Assembly (NCBI GenBank): GCA_039545355.1
Contig: BCJJ01000005.1
Location: forward strand, 1,053,008 to 1,117,007
Origin: Trichosporon coremiiforme
Taxonomy: Eukaryota; Basidiomycota; Tremellomycetes; Trichosporonales; Trichosporonaceae
DNA: 64,000 nucleotides
Direction: 5' to 3'
Shown: positions 55,395 to 64,000 of the stretch, piece after piece
Position numbering within the stretch: the stretch's first letter is position 1
Layout of the letters: each line of letters opens with the position of its first letter
Position numbers and translations under genes: made by a program
Notes under the pieces: generated by a model
Seen by the model: only the letters and a program-made list of their open reading frames with translations
What the model was told of the DNA's origin: nothing
Databases searched by the model: none

Positions 55395-58006
55395 ATGTTC
55401 TTTACGGAAGACCTACAAATCGGTAAAAACGGCTCGTAGGTATCGCCAGATTGGTCACTGCTAACCTATTCGCAGTCTGGGGATTGTCTGGTAAGTAGCT
55501 GAGGTATCTTCCCCCCTTCTCTCTGACGTACCTTCCACCAGGCTTATGGCCACTCTGGGCCCCAAGAACAAGCGTATCACCCGCAAGGCAATCACAAACC
55601 TCGAGATCCCTCATACCTGCGAGCTCATAGGTCAGCCCGCCGAACCCATGGCTCTGCGCCTGAGTGGACATCTACTGGTAGGAGTCACCAGGTAAAACAA
55701 AACTCAGTGTACGCCTTTGCTGACATCAATCAGAGCATACAGCCAGAGCTACGAGATCTTCTACTCCGTGCGTTGGCATTCCAATATATGTTGGCTGACT
55801 CTTAGGACGTTCAAAGCTTCGATGTCGCTCTGCGTCGCTCCGTCGCCTTCGGCCTGGAAGGTTACGGTGCTTCAAAGAGCAAAGGTTCCGGCGCGCTTGA
55901 TCTGCCGAACGGCGGCCGCAGCAAGTGGGTGCTGGCCCGCTCTCAGCTGACTACAGGTACGACCACATCACCTTCACCGAAGCCGATGAGCTCTTCGACT
56001 TCAACTTTGCAGGTGGACTGGAGTTCGGTGTCATCGTGAGTTGAAGTTACTGTGATGTCAAACCAACAGTACTCAGGACTGGAACAAGCCAATCAACGAG
56101 CAACGCAAGCGCCGCGGGACATCAAAGTTGTCATCCTTGCAGCAGACGCAGTCATCTCACTCAGTCTCTCAACAACGCAGCGACCTGATTGACTACGGCT
56201 CGGATGAGGATGACGAAGCATCCGTGGATGGAAGCAACGTCGGTCGAGGAAGGAAGCGCAACTCTTCGGTGGCTACCATGGACACCACTAACAAGCGCCC
56301 CCGTCTGCTAACCCGCGAGCCAGAGATCATGGACTTTGCTCCCATCGAGCTGGACATTCTAGGGGACCCGCTCTTGGACGACATTGTCAATGACCCAATG
56401 CAGCAGGCGACCGGTAACTTTGAGGCTGATCTGCCCCTTCCTGGCGATGGAGGCCCGAGCTTTTCGGAGTAAGCAGCCATAGTTAGAAACAAGAGCTGAT
56501 ATCAGCGAGTTCGATCACTCTCTGGGAGGGCGTGTCGATGCGGACGCAAACAAGCGGCGCAGCGACTCTCCCACCGAGAGCGATCACTCTGAACGACAGG
56601 CAGCGGCCGGGAAGAAGAAGAAAAAGGCTGGGAAGCGCTTACGCTTAGACAAGGTGAGAGCTCATTTGTTTGTGTACTAACACCTCAGGATGTGGAGGCC
56701 GTGGACGATAACCTCGCCTACGAAGACATGATCGCTGAGCAAAGGCAAGACCGCCGAACGAAGGTGACGGAGAACACGAACCGCGTGCAGGCGGCATCAC
56801 TCGTCGACCGCGCAGGCCAGTTTGTTCAATGTGAGCTGGCGTGCATCCACTGTACAGAGCTGACCACCAGTCATGGACAATGCCATGCAGGATTTCTTCG
56901 GTCATGCCGTTGAGCCGCCCAAGTTCCAGTGGCAGGCGGTACCTCGTCACACGCCCAAAGCCGCCACCGTCCCTCCCGCGGTCATTCCCAACAATGAACT
57001 TGATCTGAAGCAAACCGACTTCTTCCCCACAGATTATGCTCCCGATCTGCCTCTCCCAAATCCCGAGAGTGATCCGACACGCTCTGCTAACACGGGCTTC
57101 GGAGGTCCCGCGCCGACTCCTCCGTCGTACTCGAATGATGAGCGTCGCAACCTGGCCGAGACACCGGAGCAGCCCCGCCGTCTGTCTCAAAAGCTTCCCG
57201 TAAGGCTAGAGGATCGCCCCCCAGCTAACATACAATGGGAGGATGCGCTCGATCTTGACCTGGACAGCCTGCCCAACCTGCAGAGTGAATCTCCATCCAA
57301 GCGCAGGTTCAGCATCGTCACGCGTTTTGAACAACGGTAGGTGATCTGAGATCCAACTGCTGATGGCAGTATCCGCTCCAATGTCTCGACTCCCGACCGG
57401 ACTGTCGATAGAGCTCGTCACTCGAGGTCACGTTCGGGCTCTGTTCTGAGCATGATACATGCGGATGAGTCCATGCTCAACCTGGACGAGGAAGAACGTG
57501 AGATAGTTTGTCGGCGTCGCTTCGCTAACTATGCCCAGTGCTACTCGATCAGTCAACAAAAGCTCTCAGCGGCCCGTTCGCCCCCGCGTTACTCGCGACA
57601 CTGGAACAGCAATGCCGTTCATTCTTCAGGTATCTCCTACCTCTAGGCCGCAGAAAGCTGACATCAAGCTACGTTGAGCAGCGCATGCTCCAGCACAAAA
57701 CGAAGGAGATCGAGCTCGAAGAGATTGTAGAGGTCGGTTCTGACAAGAGCGTGGCTGCGGCAGCCTTCTACAACTGTCTGAGTAAGCTAAGCTAATGTCA
57801 TGGTCATAGCTGACTGGTTAGCACTGGCGACCAAGGGAATCCTCAAGGTTCAGCAGGACATCCACTTCGGCCCTATCACCGTCCGTATCAACGCAGGAGA
57901 TGGTGAACAGGGAGGCGCAAAGGAGGCCGCCGACAGCGATAGTGAAGGTGAGCGTGATAGGCAAGCTGGATCAGTCGTGGAGGAGGAAGAGGAGTACGAC
58001 GAGTAA
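55395..58006 (+). CDS. REC8: Meiotic cohesin kleisin REC8
   Basis: Kleisin that closes the SMC1-SMC3 ring in meiosis and is cut by separase. Fourteen exons in phase: 55395-55435, 55476-55490, 55542-55691, 55734-55767, 55806-55924, 55957-56035, 56077-56468, 56506-56653, 56689-56830, 56871-57336, 57370-57497, 57539-57629, 57669-57781 and 57822-58006, giving 700 aa. Exon 2 is a 15-nt microexon; without it the conserved start MFFTEDLQIGKNGSLGIVWL is broken. Then ATLGPKNKRITRKAITNLEI, EPMALRLSGHLLVGVTRAYS (REC8-like rather than RAD21-like), acidic and basic middle, a KKKKKAGKRLRLDKD patch, and the C-terminal winged helix with LTLATKGILKVQQ. The tail is acidic. Arg-rich ExxR motifs (for example NPESDPTR, DSPTESDHSER) could be separase sites but were not assigned. 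Confidence 0.9.
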
Positions 58007-58099
58007 GCGTAGACCCCGTATGCCTATCGTGAGCTGTTCATACCGTAGAGCTATACCGTGATTGGGATATGCATGCAAAGTGTGAGTATGTGGAGGTGT

Positions 58100-59403
58100 C
58101 TATGCGGATTCTTCCTTGGGTAGCGGTGGTCCGAAAGGGTCGTCGTCTGCTGGCTTCACCGGTCCACCGAAGACGAGCTCGTCCTTCTCCATTGCCTCCT
58201 TCGCCTTCGCCGTCTTGACCGCCTTGGCCTCGGCAGCCTTCGCCTCAAGCTCAGCCTTGCGTTTAATGTATCTGGTAGTCAGTTAAGCAAGCGCCAACGC
58301 AACTCACAGTGCAGTGCCGGGCACGCGCTCGGGGTTGATGCAGTTCTTTAGCCGCTTGTCGATCTCCTTGATCTGCTTTTGCTCCAATGGCGGAGTGGAC
58401 CGGATGAGGTCCTGGATATCGCGGATGATAGTGCGCAGCCGGGATAAGGGAATACCGTAGGGGTACGCGAGCGGCCCGTCCTCGTCGTCGTATCCGTCCG
58501 GCGGCGTCCAGTTCGCATACTTCTCATCCAGGAACTCGTCCACGACACTCTCAGCCGTGAGGCGCCAGCACGCGAGTCCGATCTGGCTCGGACTCCAGAT
58601 GAACTCGGCGTCCGTCAGGCGCGAGCGTGATAGCCAGTCCAGGGCAGAGGGGAGGTTGCGCTGCAGGATGTCAATGTTGGCGGGCTTGTTCTGGAACTCG
58701 AGGAACCAGCCGCGCAGCGCGCGCTCGGCGCCGTGCGTCCAGAACTCGAACGCGAGCGACTGCGCAATGACGAACTCGATCTCGAGAATGTCGGAAGACT
58801 TGAAGTTCTTGAATTTCGGCACGAAGACCTCGATCGGGATCGGGTGGTTTGTCGTCTTCGCCGCGAGAAAGAGACAGGTCGGCCTGGACGTCAGCTCAGA
58901 GGTATGATCTAGCAATCTTGAACGCACATAATGTTCTTTGGGTGCCACTCCATGACCGAGTTCTTCAGATAAAATCGCTTGATGTAGCTGATCGTCGTCG
59001 ACTCGACATACTCGGGCACACCGAAGCCTTGCCGGCAAATCTTGGACGCCTGGTCGCAGTAGAAGTTGACCAGCTTCAGCTCCTCCTCCACACTCGGGTA
59101 CGTTGTCGGCGGCGGCGGGGAAGGTCCATCGGCACCTAATGACGCTTGCGCTTCCTGATGGTCAGCTAGTTCTGCCAACCCCCGCAGCTATCTACACACC
59201 CGCTCTGCCTTCATGTTGCGCTCCGTCACCTCTCGGCTCTTCTCATTCAGCTCATGTCGCAGGTTGTACAGCTGATCTTTGGAATACCGCCAGTGCCGGA
59301 ACTGGGAGCTCTCGTGAAAGGCGCTGGGACCGGGGACCAGAGCCGACATCTCGGTCGGTGTTGGCGTCTCGGCGTTCGATGTGGGATCGGGTGTGACAGT
59401 CAT
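58100..59403 (-). CDS. CCL1: Cyclin H (TFIIH/CAK subunit, CCL1 family)
   Basis: Regulatory partner of CDK7/KIN28 in TFIIH, acting in RNA polymerase II CTD phosphorylation. Four exons in phase (59403-59200, 59154-58928, 58883-58308, 58271-58100; introns 36-45 nt) give 392 aa. N-terminal helix signature QFRHWRYSKDQLYNLRHELN, first cyclin fold with VPEYVESTTISYIKRFYLKN and HPKNIMPTCLFLAAKTTNHP, and second fold SDILEIEFVIAQSLAFEFWT, LPSALDWLSRSRL, SPSQIGLACWRL. C-terminal helix with VPGTALYIKRKAELEAKAAE and an acidic end. About 90 bp separates its 3' end from that of REC8 (convergent), so their transcripts may overlap. Confidence 0.93.
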
Positions 59404-59766
59404 GGCGTCGAGCTCTTATTATACTGTCGAGGCTCGTAGAGCTTCCTCGATCAAGCCTTGGACACTCGAAGGTGGTCACCTCTGCGATCCGGGAACGTCA
59501 TGCTATTGTGCTCATACGGTGGAGTTACCACCACGTGGTGTATGACGTGTAGTACCTTTTGTGATAAGCCTCCACCTCAGACATCTCGTCCGGGACAGCT
59601 ACTGAAATCTATGTCGAGCGATCCGGAACCGAGCTTCTGACATACAAAACGACGCGCACAGCAGCTTCAGTAAGCGCGTACGGCCTTTCGAACTCACCGC
59701 AGAGGCCCGATATACCCGCCAAAAATTCCGCCCCGCGCATTCAAAAAGCTACACGCCGAGCAGGAC
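59404..59766. promoter_or_regulatory. Divergent promoter cyclin H / GCN1
   Basis: 363 bp between divergent ATGs. A donor-acceptor pair, GTAAGC at 59670 to CGCAG ending at 59701, could be a short intron in the GCN1 leader. No TATA seen. Confidence 0.4.
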
Positions 59767-62700
59767 ATGCCGGCCGCCGACAAGGTCGGATCCTGGCTCG
59801 GCCAGAAGGGAGCCAAGAAGGGAAAGGAGGCGTACGAGAGTGACTCGGAGGCTTCCGACATCACCGAGCCGGAACAGAACGCCCCGACGCCGGACAACGA
59901 TGAGGTGGTCGACGACGACGAGGTCGTGGAGGAAGACAAGGACAGCCGGGAAGCGAACATCGACTGGGCCGACGTCCTGCCCAAGATTCGGCTGGCGCTC
60001 CTCGACCCCAGCAAGAAGCGGAGAGAGCAGTTCGCATCGCGCTATCTTTACGTGACTCCCGAGTCGCCGGCACCGGAGTCAACAGGACAGCTTCTGCAGC
60101 AGCTCCTCATGACCCTCACCGCCTCGACCGAGTGGAAGATCGTTGACCTCATCGTCCAGGTCCTCATGGACCTCGTCAAGCGCGACGAGGAGCAGCAGGC
60201 CCCGATGAAGCTCGGAGACAAGCTCGTCAAGTGGGTTTGTGCCGAGACGGCCAAGGCTGTCGACGCCGCCAAGTCCGCCCCGCCCCAGGTCCTCCTGCCC
60301 CAGCTCAACCTCATCCTCGCCCTGATCACCACCCTCCTCGCTACGCGCTCCGACGCATTCGTCCAGTCAGCCCAGTTGAAGGACCTGCTCCTCTCGCTGG
60401 CCGCCGTCACCGACGGCATCGAGGCCCGCCAGTCGCCCAACCCCCGCAAGGCTTGGCGCGTCCGCCACAAGGTGAACATCTGTGTCTGGCGAGTGCTGCG
60501 CCTGCTGCGTGAGAACCTGCAGCTCGTCGCACAGACGCTGCTCAAGGCATCGCAGCCGATGCAGTCCGCCGTGCTGCTCGGAAATGTCGTCGGCGTTGCC
60601 CTCCGCGTCAAGATGCCCAAGGGCAAGGCGCCGGCGCGCGATGCGATCGAGGCTGAGAAGCCTGCCATCATCGACTACTATTCCACCAACATTCTCGGCT
60701 CCAAGGTCGCTCTTCAGCCGTACCTGTTCACGTCGCTGAGCGAATTCCTCTCGACTTTCGTCACCGACGCCGATCTCACCGGCAAGCTCATCCCCGCGAC
60801 CGAGCGTATGATGCTCCGCTCGCCCGAGATCGCCCTCCCCGTCACCGCCGCGCTGCTCGACGAGTGTAAGAAGGACATCAGTGCCATTGTCCCCGGCAAG
60901 CTGGTCGCGGGAGTCATCTCGTCGTCCAAGTCGTCCAACGCCGAGACCCGCGCCAAGTCCGTCAATCTCTTGCAGGCTATCGTCCGCAACACTGCCTCCG
61001 ACGAGGCACAGCTCAAGATCGCCAACGAGATCCTCTCCCTCCCCAAGACCGGCAAGACGGCCAACGCCGACCAGCGTGTCGCGCTCTACAACATGGTTTC
61101 GTCCATCCCGACGAGCGCCGCCTCGGTCGTCGTTGACACCCTGCCGCCACTGATCGCCAAGGAGTCGAACGAGGCCGCCCTCAACGCCCTCGGCGCTGCT
61201 CTTGGCCCCCACCTTGCCGCTGTCCTCGCCTCCGACAAGTCGGTGGCTGCTGCCTCGGCTACAGCTCTCGCCAAGGAGCTTGCCTCGTCCAAGCTCTCGG
61301 TCCGCCGTGCCGTTTCCACCGCCGTCGGAGAGGCTGCCTGGACTGCCAAGGAGCCGTCGGCCGAGGGTCAGAAGCTCCTGGACTCGTTCGCTGCCCCGCT
61401 TGAGGCCAATCTCAAGACCGCTTCTGCCAACGTGCCTTCGAACCCTACCGGCTTCCTCGAAGGCTACGTTGCCGTTGCTCTTGCTCTTGGCCCGCTGAAG
61501 AACTCGAAGCTCGCCACTTCTGCCCCCATGAAGGAGGTGCTCACCGTTTCTCCCAAGCCTTCCTTCGTTCTGAACGACAAGGCCTGGATCAAGCTCCCGA
61601 CCGAGACCGACGAGCTCTGGCTTCTCCGTGCTGTCTCCGCTCTCATCGCCAACAACAACATCGAGGACAAGGCCGTTAGGGTCGCCCTTGGCCTCGCGCT
61701 GATCCACCTGGCCTTCGAGTCGAAGCACCCCAATGTCCGCCGCGACGTCTACTCCACCGTTTCGGACCTTGCTGCTCAGCACCCCAGCAACACTGCTCAA
61801 ATCGTTCGTGAGGCTATCATCTCGTGGCTCCGCACCACCGAGCAGCGTCGTGCAGCTGCCCGTGCCAAGGGTCCGACCGCTGAGGAGGAGGAGAACATTA
61901 TCTCCAAGTCGCGCGAGATTGGTCGTCTCCTCTCCGCCGCCGTCTCGCGTGGATCGGCCGACCAGGAGACACTCGAGAACATTGCTGCCGACCTCATCGT
62001 CATTGCTCACCACCCCGAGATCGGAGAGGAGTCGCAGGTATCGTGGATCACCATCGTTCAGTCCCTCGGCCTCGACCCCGCCAACCTCGTCAGCGTCAAG
62101 CGCGAGCGCATCCTCGACCTCCTCTGGGAGGTTGCGTCTGCGCCGCCCAAGGATGCCCGCTTTGCCGAAGCCGCCTACCGCGCAATCGCCACCCTTGCCT
62201 TCGTTGACCCCGTGGAGTTCGTCGCAGACATTCTTGCTAAGATCAAGTCTGACCTCGACCCCGCTGCGCTGGACTTCATCGGCATCGAGGAGCGCGGTAT
62301 CTGGCAGACGCCGCCTGACCAGATGTTCACCGATGTCCTGTCGAAGAAGAGCGACCAGGTCGAGAACAAGAACAGGAAAAACTACGCCGTCGAGAAGTGG
62401 GAGCAGGAGGTACGGGAACAGCTCGCCAAGAAGAAGGCGACCACCCCAGGCGCCAACCTCTCGAAGCAGGACAAGGCGCTCGTTGCTGCCCAGCTCAAGA
62501 AGGAGGCTGGTATCCGCGAGGAGATCGTACTCGAGCAGGCCCGCCTGAAGCGCGGCCTCGAGCTCGTCTCCAGCCTCGCTGCCTCTGGTGTCTCCGCCGT
62601 TGAGAGCCAGCTTGGCACTCTCGCCCACCTTCTGCTCAGCAGCGTATTCGGCGCCGGTGCCTTTCTCGTCGACGATCGCGCCTTCGAGGTGTTCATCCAG

Positions 62701-64000
62701 ATCAGCGGTCTTGCTTCGGATCGCCTGGACGAGTACCGCCGCCTGACTGCTGCCGCCATCCTGCGTGGCTACGAGGCTCCGTTTGTCCCCGAGGACTACC
62801 TCCAGGAGGGGGCCTGTGAGCTTGTCACCCGCATCCTTCACCAGATCCTCTTCCTGGTCAACAAGGCGCCTCTCGACCCGACAAGCTACGCCCTCGTTAG
62901 CATGCTCCTCCATCGTGTGGTCGCCGTTGGCGGCATCGGATGCCAGTCGGCTCAGAGCGACGAGGCTCAGGAGCAGCTCACCCTTGTTGTTGGTATCATC
63001 GGCGCTTGCGTCGGCGAGTTCCAGGATGACGCCTACCCCCGCCTCGAGACTATTGAGGACCTCCTCAAGATCATTAGCACCCAACCCCGTCTTGCGAAGG
63101 ATGCCTCTTCCGCTCTCGCTGATCTTGGTACGGCCATCCGTGACGTTGCCACTCCCGAGGAGATCGCCGCCATTATCAAGGGTACCCTCTCTGGCGAGTC
63201 AAACGTTCGCAACTCGGCTCTCCAGGCCCTCCAGCCTGTTGACCTCACGGAGCTCAACTACTCTGAGGAGCTGTTCATCTCCACCCACGACCCCGACGCT
63301 GCCAACGCCGCGCTCGCCGAGCACCTATGGGAGGACAACGGTCTTGACATCCCCGATACGTACCTGGAGTCGCTTGTGCCTTACCTCTGCAATAAGTCTG
63401 GTGCCGTTCGCAAGGGCACCGCCGAGGGTCTCACAGACGCAGCCGAGCAGCACCCGTCGCAGATCGAGCCGACCATCAAGGCGCTCGAGGACCTGTACGT
63501 TGCCGAGCTCAAGGCGCTCGAGCCCGAGATGGATCGTTTCGGCATGGTCATCCCGGAGACCGTCAACAAGCCCGACCCATGGCAGTCTCGTGTTGCCATT
63601 GCCGAGGCGCTCGAGAAGTTCGCTCCACTTATTCCCGACGGACAGGTTGAGCCTACTCTCAAATTCCTCATCGAGCGCGAGCCCCTTGGTGACCGCCACG
63701 AGGAGGTCCGCCGTGCCATGCTTAACGCCGCCACCACCATTGTTGATATTCACGGTGGAAAGGACATCTCCGGCCTCATGAGCATCTTCGAGACCAACCT
63801 CGCCACTCCCTCGACTTCGCAGACCACCGACTACGTCAAGGAGAGCGTTGTCGTTCTCTTCGGTCGTCTCGCCTCGCACCTCGAGTCGTCCGACAAGCGT
63901 ATCCCCAACGTCGTCGACCGTCTCGTTGAGGCCCTCAACACCCCCTCCGAGCTCGTGCAGTCTGCTGTTGCCGACTGTCTTCCCGCGCTTGTCCAGGACA
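59767..64000 (+). CDS. GCN1: Translational activator GCN1, 3' end outside window
   Basis: Giant HEAT-repeat protein that binds ribosomes and delivers the uncharged-tRNA signal to the kinase GCN2. Open from the ATG at 59767 to the window edge with no intron, at least 1,411 codons of a protein usually near 2,600. The first ~70 residues are acidic and lineage-specific (DNDEVVDDDEVVEEDKD), then the conserved start REANIDWADVLPKIRLALLD. Repeated alpha-helical blocks follow throughout (for example LTASTEWKIVDLIVQVLMDL, ILDLLWEVASAPPKDARFAE, SGAVRKGTAEGLTDAAEQHP), with QSRVAIAEALEKFAPLIPDG near the end of the window; a charged stretch around 62,340-62,530 (SDQVENKNRKNYAVEKWEQE) is typical of GCN1. 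The eEF3-like part that binds GCN20 should lie beyond 64,000. Confidence 0.93.
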   Translation, partial: MPAADKVGSWLGQKGAKKGKEAYESDSEASDITEPEQNAPTPDNDEVVDDDEVVEEDKDSREANIDWADVLPKIRLALLDPSKKRREQFASRYLYVTPESPAPESTGQLLQQLLMTLTASTEWKIVDLIVQVLMDLVKRDEEQQAPMKLGDKLVKWVCAETAKAVDAAKSAPPQVLLPQLNLILALITTLLATRSDAFVQSAQLKDLLLSLAAVTDGIEARQSPNPRKAWRVRHKVNICVWRVLRLLRENLQLVAQTLLKASQPMQSAVLLGNVVGVALRVKMPKGKAPARDAIEAEKPAIIDYYSTNILGSKVALQPYLFTSLSEFLSTFVTDADLTGKLIPATERMMLRSPEIALPVTAALLDECKKDISAIVPGKLVAGVISSSKSSNAETRAKSVNLLQAIVRNTASDEAQLKIANEILSLPKTGKTANADQRVALYNMVSSIPTSAASVVVDTLPPLIAKESNEAALNALGAALGPHLAAVLASDKSVAAASATALAKELASSKLSVRRAVSTAVGEAAWTAKEPSAEGQKLLDSFAAPLEANLKTASANVPSNPTGFLEGYVAVALALGPLKNSKLATSAPMKEVLTVSPKPSFVLNDKAWIKLPTETDELWLLRAVSALIANNNIEDKAVRVALGLALIHLAFESKHPNVRRDVYSTVSDLAAQHPSNTAQIVREAIISWLRTTEQRRAAARAKGPTAEEEENIISKSREIGRLLSAAVSRGSADQETLENIAADLIVIAHHPEIGEESQVSWITIVQSLGLDPANLVSVKRERILDLLWEVASAPPKDARFAEAAYRAIATLAFVDPVEFVADILAKIKSDLDPAALDFIGIEERGIWQTPPDQMFTDVLSKKSDQVENKNRKNYAVEKWEQEVREQLAKKKATTPGANLSKQDKALVAAQLKKEAGIREEIVLEQARLKRGLELVSSLAASGVSAVESQLGTLAHLLLSSVFGAGAFLVDDRAFEVFIQISGLASDRLDEYRRLTAAAILRGYEAPFVPEDYLQEGACELVTRILHQILFLVNKAPLDPTSYALVSMLLHRVVAVGGIGCQSAQSDEAQEQLTLVVGIIGACVGEFQDDAYPRLETIEDLLKIISTQPRLAKDASSALADLGTAIRDVATPEEIAAIIKGTLSGESNVRNSALQALQPVDLTELNYSEELFISTHDPDAANAALAEHLWEDNGLDIPDTYLESLVPYLCNKSGAVRKGTAEGLTDAAEQHPSQIEPTIKALEDLYVAELKALEPEMDRFGMVIPETVNKPDPWQSRVAIAEALEKFAPLIPDGQVEPTLKFLIEREPLGDRHEEVRRAMLNAATTIVDIHGGKDISGLMSIFETNLATPSTSQTTDYVKESVVVLFGRLASHLESSDKRIPNVVDRLVEALNTPSELVQSAVADCLPALVQD

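Noticed and set aside
60367..63084. A 905-codon open frame antisense to GCN1
   Set aside because: The sense strand encodes a clear HEAT-repeat GCN1. The antisense frame is open because of the strong GC bias at third codon positions; its translation is low-complexity Leu/Gly/Glu.

Overview
The window is nuclear DNA from a GC-rich basidiomycete fungus, most likely a tremellomycete yeast of the Trichosporonales type (the order is an inference). The basis is gene content (proteasome RPT6, cohesin REC8, SWR1-complex ARP6, DAHP synthase, GCN1) and intron style. Nearly every gene is cut by very short introns, mostly 32-50 nt, with GTGAGT-like donors and a CTGAC/CTAAC branch point a few bases before CAG. 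Gene models below were spliced by hand and checked for reading phase; they are not transcript-supported.

Layout. 1-4,300: transposon-rich edge with a 5'-truncated DD34E Tc1/mariner transposase (+), a second Tc1-like transposase (-) broken by frameshifts, and decayed coiled-coil ORFs. 4,640-5,392: secreted ricin-B-type lectin-like protein (-). 6,164-20,363: dense housekeeping block with ERV29/SURF4 (-), ARP6 (-), a 942-aa coiled-coil protein (-), CTF4/MCL1/WDHD1 (-), mitochondrial ribosomal protein mL54 (+), a JTB-like membrane protein (-) and proteasome ATPase RPT6 (+). 20,787-28,748: a same-strand cluster of four paralogous membrane RING-H2 genes, one of them a pseudogene and one with a reading-frame problem, separated by decayed genes and small tandem repeats. 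29,800-33,800: sparse, only weak small ORFs. 33,823-35,577: a stand-alone DUF2156 (tRNA-dependent aminoacyltransferase-type) protein. About 35,600-43,300: an 8-kb stretch with no recognisable gene, containing a three-copy ~147-bp tandem repeat and a three-copy 48-bp repeat. 43,716-64,000: second dense block with a secreted double-psi beta-barrel protein (+), a NEDD1-like WD40 protein (-), a GPI-type aspartyl protease (-), VPS55 (-), DAHP synthase (+), a five-CCCH-finger protein (-), REC8 (+), cyclin H/CCL1 (-) and the 5' part of GCN1 (+, runs off the end).

The genes form no single pathway. Themes are ER-Golgi-endosome traffic (ERV29, VPS55), chromosome biology (CTF4, REC8, ARP6, NEDD1-like), gene expression (cyclin H, CCCH protein, mL54, GCN1) and proteolysis (RPT6, RING cluster, aspartyl protease). 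The best candidates for something undescribed are the membrane RING-H2 cluster, the DUF2156 protein and the repeat array in the gene-poor region. I saw no convincing tRNA, rRNA or CRISPR array.
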